The notes beneath the pieces are model-generated. The model made no database searches. It was not told where the DNA came from and saw nothing but the letters and a program-made list of their open reading frames with translations. The position numbers and the translations under genes are program-made. From Amborella trichopoda (lineage: Eukaryota; Streptophyta; Magnoliopsida; Amborellales; Amborellaceae), in assembly GCF_000471905.2 (NCBI RefSeq), contig NW_006499364.1, forward strand, positions 698,265 through 762,264: 64,000 nucleotides of DNA, in the 5' to 3' direction. Shown piece after piece: positions 58,348 through 64,000 of the stretch; within the stretch, counting starts at the first letter, position 1, and each line of letters begins with the position of its first letter.

Positions 58348-61300
58348 TGTAAGGACCAAGACTTTCCCGAGGTGATGATGGTTAAGTGCGCGGGTAGGCG
58401 AGTATGCGGTAAAGCACACGCACGGGTAGACGAGTCTGTGTTAGACCGCGGGTGGTCAAGCGCGCGTTGGTAGCTCGGTTGAGTGCGAATGGATGAACAC
58501 GTAGTTAAGCATGGATGAACCGACGCGGGTTGAGAGCACCGCTGGATGTGTGCGCTGTTGAGCATGGGATGGATAAGTACAGTGCTGAGAGCATGAATGG
58601 ATGAGCGCATAGGCGAGTGCGGGTGGACGGACGCATGTTTAGAGTGCAGACGGTTGAGTGAGCTGCTGAGTGCGGGTGGTGTATGGTGGTGTAAGGGTTC
58701 TTCTTCTCTCTCATGTTTGCTTTCTCTCTTCATGCATGAGTGCCCTGTAGCACATGTATGCTTTCACCCCCATCATGGTGTTACCCATGCTTATTTTCTC
58801 TCTCCTCATGCATGCTCACTTAAATGACAAGTGGCACATGTATTCTTGCACCCCCATCATTGTGCTTCCCATGCTTACTCTCTCTCTCTTCATACATGAG
58901 TATCATGTGGCATTTGCATGCTTCCACTATCCATGCTTATTTGTACTCACCACCCACTCAAGACTTTAGGTTTTCTCTCTCTCTCCTCATTGCCCCTCTT
59001 TCACCCTCATTCTCCTTCTTCTCCCTTAGTCATTTGACCTCCCCATGCTTTAATCCCTTAAGCTTGAACCCAATCCATTTGAGCTTGACATTCAAGGTGA
59101 AGCTGGTTGAACACTTTAGAATTTCGATTAGAGTAGGTAAGTGGATCTAGTTTCCATGGCTTTATGCTTATATTAATGCATATTTCCTTACTTAATTAAA
59201 ATATGAAACTCAAGTATGAGTATAGGTGAGAGAGTGAGTGCGGGTGCATGCTACTGAAATTTTTCTAAAGAGTATTATGTTTTCCAAAACTGTGGTCCAT
59301 GTTTGAGAGATCATTTGGGTACCTTAAACCTCACCTTAGACTATGAATTTTGGTGGGTCAATAGCCTTTTGAATGTATTTCATCATAGAAAATGCCCCTT
59401 GTTAATATCTCCTTTGGTTTGAAAGTTATTAACTATTTTCTAAAGCATGCCAGATTTGTGAAGTAAAATTCTAGAGATTTAATGTGTTTTTGTATGAAGC
59501 TTTTCACTAACCAAACTATATTAAAATGATGTCAAACCACTTTGAATATAGATAGATGAATCTATTTTGAAATTGGTTTTGGAATTGTGAAAAAAATTTC
59601 TGTGGTTTGAAAGTTATGGTCGTTTTTCTATTAGGGTGTCACCCTGAATTTTCTGCAATGCAAAATAGAAACTTTACCCAAGAACATCAAACAGTTTGAA
59701 AAACTTGAGACCCATATTTGAGGTTACCCCTTGTACGAGAGTTGTCCTTTCATAAGGCTAGATTGTTATGAAACTGGTTTTAAGTTTAAATGATCTTTAA
59801 ATCTCATGATATGCCTTTAAAGGTGGACTGTGCTTATATTGGAAAACCAGAAAGACAATGTTGTGATGTCTATTGCCTTGATATACATCATGATATTGAC
59901 ATGATGATGTCTCTTGAGCTAATATGCATGATGATATGGCCTGGTGATGACTATTACATTGCTATATAGTATGATATGAACATAATGATGTCTCTTGAGC
60001 TAATATGCATGATGATGTAACATAGTGATGTTTCTTGCATTGGTATATTGCATGATATTGACATGATGATGTCTCTTGAGCTAATATGCATGATGATATG
60101 ACATAGTGATGTTTGTTGCATTTGTATATTATATGATATTGACATGAGGTCTCTTGAGCTAATAAGCATGATAATATGATTATATTAACAACATGCCTTG
60201 GACATGTTGCTGCTTCATGGGAGTACATGCATAAGATGCTCTTGATGTGATATGTGGTTGGGCACCTACTGTGTGAATGATGGCGCCGGTAGCTGAGATC
60301 TCATGCTATGTGATACATGTATGAGTGCCTACTGTGTGAATGATGGTGCCAGCAATTGAGATCTCATGCTATGTGATATATATATAGGCACCTACTGTGT
60401 GAATGATGGTACCGACAACTGTCTGTATGGGAAGAGCACTACTGTGTGAATAATGGTGCCGACAGCTGTCTGATATAAGATGGGCACATTATGTGTTTGC
60501 CCATCATATTTTGCTGCTTATGATATGTTATATGCGGATGGGCACATGCTCTGTGATATGTGGATGGGCACCTACTGTGTGAATGATGGTGTTGGCTGTT
60601 GCCTGATGGGAAGGACATCTACTGTGTGAATGATGGTGCCGGCAGCTGCGATCTTTCCCTGACTCTCCATGATAGGAAGGGGAGTTAGGATGTGAATGTT
60701 TGGGAGGGTCGCACCCCCCAAGACTCTGTTGAGGCACTATTCATTGAGACCTCTTTAGTAGTGGAACGCTTTCTCGTCGGAAGGGCACATGAGAGGGTCT
60801 TGTCTTGCAAGGTCACCACCTATCAAAAGCCCCAAAGCGCACTGGTGACTTTGTGTGTGAGGCATTATCCAAGGGAATGGCCCGTTGGTGGTGCTTTCCT
60901 CTTGATGAGATGGTAAAAGTTCTAAGCATCGGGATTTGATTGGCCTGATTGATAGGGCTTCTACTTCCGGAGTAGGTGAGCCAGGGAGTGACTTAGTTGG
61001 TATTTGTTGATCTTGTTTATGCATACCTAATTATGTTGATCTGTTAAGATACTTGAATGATTTGATCGATTTCTGATTTATATCATATCTGATTAATCTG
61101 ATTTGTTATTGCCCTCCCATGAAATGAATCATGCACGACACATTGGTAAATATGATTTTGACAAATGACTTTAAGTTTAGTAAGATTTGCTTAACATTGT
61201 GAGTATTGTTATGAGATAACATGTGTAGGCAAGATATCATGACACATTGATCTACTTACTAGGCTTTACAACTCACTCTTTTAACTCGCCTTGATGTAGA

Positions 61301-61729
61301 GTAATAGCCAATGGGTTGAGGAAGGGCGTTCTGGTGACCGCTGTTGGAGCCCCATACTCCCTTCCTGTAGAAGCTCTTCTTCTTACTTATATGTTTTAGT
61401 TGGTGGTTGGCCATACAGTCCATTTTTTTTTGGCTTATGTCTTGATGTTGGGCCTTTTGTTCCTTGGACTTATATGTACTATTTTTTACTGATATATATG
61501 TACTTTTGTGGGACTTGTTTGTCCATCAGTTCATGGCTGTGTATTTTGTGCTTGGTTTTTCTTTGCTTTCGCGGTTAGCTTTGATCCTTCTTTATGAAAG
61601 CATTGAGTGCACTGTACCTGAGTGTCTATCGCTAAGTGTGGTCACGACCCCTCACCCTATTGTCCTTCGATGAGCCCGGGTTAGCCCTCTATGGGTCCGG
61701 CAGGGACGGTAGGGGGCGGGGTTGTGACA
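58348..61729 (+). repeat. 3' LTR of the Gypsy element
   Basis: Starts TGTAAGGACC and ends GTTGTGACA. 3382 bp, about 100 bp shorter than the 5' LTR, mainly through differences in tandem repeat number. Contains repeat blocks at 59885-60180 and 60245-60660. Confidence 0.9.
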
Positions 61730-61734
61730 ACTTT
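61730..61734 (+). repeat. 5-bp target site duplication (right)
   Basis: ACTTT, identical to 50298-50302. Confidence 0.85.
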
Positions 61735-63068
61735 GGTAGAAAGTACAACTTGGTCAGTTGGGATAGAGTGTGCACTCTGGTTATCGAAGGTGGATTGGGA
61801 GTGAGAAAGCTCAAATATATGAATTGGGCTTTACTAGCTAAATGGTGGTGGAGAGCGTTAGAGGAGGATAACCTACCATGGCTTAATATTGTGAAGGCAA
61901 GATATGGGATTGACCGAGACATGGGATGGATGGGTGGAGGAAGAGGGATGAGAAATCAATCTCATTTTTGGAAAGGAATTCTTCATAATAAGTGGTTTGT
62001 GAAATAATATGTTCAATGGGAGATTGGTTAGGGATCAAGGGCTTTTCTGACATGATAGATGGGAGGGGGACTCACCACTGAAATTAACCTTCCCGTTGGT
62101 TTACAACATTGTGGTGAATCCGAAGATTACAGTAAGTGAGGTGTTTGATGGGGTTTAGAGAAGGTGGAATATTGTGTGTGGGTATAATAGATTAAATGAT
62201 GAGTTTATTAATTAGTACTCAAAGTTGTTACATCGGCTAAAGGGAAAGAAGATCTTCAATGGGGTGAGTAATGAAGTAATTTGGGAAGCCCAAACGAATG
62301 AATGTTTCTTGGTTAAATCAGCTTATGCATTGCTATTTCATCTCGAATATTGGGAGAGCAGCAGTACTTTGGGAGGTATGGCTCGAGAGGAATAGGCAAG
62401 TTTTTGAAGGGAGTTCTATGGATAACATTTTGATGAAAAAAAGGATTTCTCTCTCAGTAACAAAAGAAGGTTTTGAGATTACAAAGGTGGATGTGGAAAT
62501 TAACTTGGGAATTCTCATGCAACAGAGGAGTATTAAGATAAGACCAAGAGGAAGATGGGAGGCACTGGATATGGGAAGTATAAATCTTAATACTGAAGGG
62601 AGTACCTATGGTAATCCGGGATCGACAGGCATTGGAGGGGTAGCGAGAGATCATAATGGTGATATTATTTTCTCCTTTGTCGGTTCGTGTGGTGAAAAAA
62701 CAGCTAATGAGGCTGAAATGTTGGCAGTTCTCCAAGGGCTAAAGATTCTAAGGGATAAGAATCCGATTATTCCTTGCGTAGTAGAAGGGGACTTTTTGAA
62801 TGTAATAAACTGGCGTCCTAAGGTTTAGAAACCCCCATAGAAGCTGAGGTCAATTTGGTTAGAAGCTATGGATATTGGAGACTTATTGGATGTATCATTC
62901 AGACATGTGCTTATGGAGGCAAACGACATAGTAGATTCTTATGCGAAGAGGGGAGTTTCTCTTCAGTCTCTCTTAGTTTCGGATTCTGCTTTAATTTAGT
63001 TGATTGTAACTTCATTCCTTTCTAGCAATAATATTTTGAACATTGTACAAAAAAAAAAAAAAAAAAAA
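61735..63068 (+). mobile_element. L1-type LINE, resumed: thumb/zf-RVT and RNase H, poly-A
   Basis: Continues the LINE cut at 50302: YNLVSWDRVCTLVIEGGLGV, NWALLAKWWWRALEEDNLPW, then a zf-RVT-like region with poor conservation, and RNase H at 62530-62990 (SINLNTEGSTYGNPGSTGIG, ANEAEMLAVLQGLK, CVVEGDFLNVIN, EANDIVDSYAKRG). The first catalytic Asp of RNase H is replaced by Glu (LNTEGS for the usual DGS). Stops and frame changes occur (for example around 62000-62300 and at 62826). It ends in about 20 A (63049-63068), the expected 3' tail. Confidence 0.8.
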
Positions 63069-64000
63069 GAAAATACCAGTTTTGGCACCCTAACAATACT
63101 AAAATAACTCATAGACGCCCCCATTCTAAGATTGAGAAAGAGAGTCGATTTCATACAGTTTCAATTTGCTTTTATCCGGAAACTTGTGATAAATAAGACA
63201 TAACATGTTCATGTTTGTCGATTTTAAAAAAAAGAAAATGTAGTAGTTTGTCAAGCTTCTCATAGCAATTACACTCTGTAACTGTTTGTGAAAACCAGTA
63301 TGGTTCTGATAGTTGATAAAATTTGTTAGGATTGATCATCATTGATGGAATCCTTAGTGGACTTGCAGGGAGCTGCTCTGCCTTGTGTTGATGAAGCTAT
63401 TGAAGAAATAACAAGTGGGTGATGAACTCTGTTCCTCACTCATATAACTTAAAGAGAGTTTTTTGCGATAATTGTTGGTGATTTTGTTGCTAAGATTTGG
63501 GCCTTTAACTTTCATGGATATCACCCACTATCATGGCCTTCAGATTGCTTTTTCTTTTCTTTCAGGACAGAGAGAAGCAATAAGAAACCTTCTTGTCTTT
63601 TGGGTTCCCTTGATATATAGACATTGTTTTCTTATCCAGGTCAATCAGCACAGTGCATAAGGTATGGAGCAATGGCCCTGCAAAGCAATGAAATATTACA
63701 TTCGGTGACCAAGATAAAAGCATGAGTCGATGCAGTTTAGTTTAGATGTGTATGGAAAACTGGGGTTCAATATTATAAAGAATTGTTACAGAAATGTTTC
63801 TGAATAGTGAGTACCTTCCATGTATATTGGATACTTATCATCAGATGAGTCTCCAAGAACCGACAATATCTCTTCTTTTGATTGCTTTGGAATTTCGCCT
63901 GCTCTTTTTTGCCGATGAAGGGAATTATCGTCATGTACCTTCATGTGATATAAGGGAAATGAAGATGTAATCTTTTGATCAATGGATCTCTCTCTCTCTC
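63069..64000 (+). other. Right flank with possible terminal exon; (CT)n at window end
   Basis: AT-rich. At 63370-63422 a stretch after CTTGCAG reads GAALPCVDEAIEEITSG and stops with TGA. This could be the last exon of a plus-strand gene whose other exons are not in view, but the pyrimidine tract is weak and I recognise no family. The window ends in a (CT)n run from about 63988. Confidence 0.25.

Larger units (their letters stand above)
50303..61729 (+). mobile_element. Ty3/Gypsy chromovirus-like retrotransposon (Del/Tekay type), nested in a LINE
   Basis: 11,427 bp with both LTRs (50303-53784 and 58348-61729), Met-tRNA primer-binding site at about 53790-53802 (TGGTATTAGAGCA), a polypurine tract (AAGGGGGGGATGA) next to the 3' LTR, and ACTTT duplications on both sides. 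Parts in Gypsy order: gag with a zinc knuckle (53903-54900), protease (about 54950-55270), RT (about 55440-56010), RNase H (about 56290-56760), integrase (about 57030-57740), C-terminal domain of chromodomain type (57784-58300). The order, very long LTRs and C-terminus fit Del/Tekay. LTRs differ at roughly 12% of sites by eye, i.e. several million years at usual plant rates. Structurally complete but dead, with well over ten breaks in the coding region. Confidence 0.9.

Overview
This is a plant nuclear window, most likely from a woody or basal (possibly magnoliid) angiosperm with a large genome. The reasons are spliced genes with GT-AG introns, a chloroplast-type host protein, a PPR gene, long AT-rich introns full of LTR elements, LINEs and MITEs, and abundant (GA)n/(CT)n microsatellites. 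The species cannot be fixed from the sequence. Two assembly gaps (N runs at 5855-6023 and 35992-36011) are present. No prokaryotic system, CRISPR array or convincing tRNA/rRNA gene was seen.

Only one host gene looks intact: a five-exon, plus-strand gene (27152-42058) for a 280-residue, probably plastid-targeted, atypical short-chain dehydrogenase/reductase of the At2g34460 type. All four introns are in phase 0. Intron 3 is about 11.6 kb and is a composite of a minus-strand LINE, a solo-LTR-like segment and two arrays of a GAATC/GATTC motif. Intron 4 holds a small MITE. Head-to-head with it, about 0.3 kb away, lies a broken minus-strand PPR gene (18244-19903 plus 26560-26830) that is split by an old gag-bearing LTR element (19904-26559).

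Layout: 1-4589, small non-autonomous elements (three copies of a Mutator-like MITE, a foldback element, an LTR scrap). 4590-14625, a large LTR element on the minus strand with ~3-kb LTRs and no visible coding capacity (LARD-like). 14626-16206, tail of a LINE. 16560-16900, tail of an RTE-type LINE. 18244-26830, PPR pseudogene and its LTR insertion. 27152-42058, the SDR gene. 42586-43836, a MITE, a minisatellite and a tRNA-derived SINE inserted into it. 44918-49130, two opposed Ty1/Copia pieces sharing one LTR type. 49430-63068, an L1-type LINE interrupted by an 11.4-kb Ty3/Gypsy chromovirus-like element (50303-61729) with a perfect 5-bp target duplication. 63069-64000, little recognisable apart from a possible terminal exon of an unseen gene.

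Most of the window is thus layered transposon insertion around one conserved plastid gene. I found no convincing new biochemical system. The most distinctive observations are the MITE family with self-complementary subterminal sequence and a 9-bp target duplication, the GAATC/GATTC arrays in intron 3, the odd CpG-rich sequence beside both assembly gaps, and the PPR/SDR divergent pair in which one partner has been destroyed.
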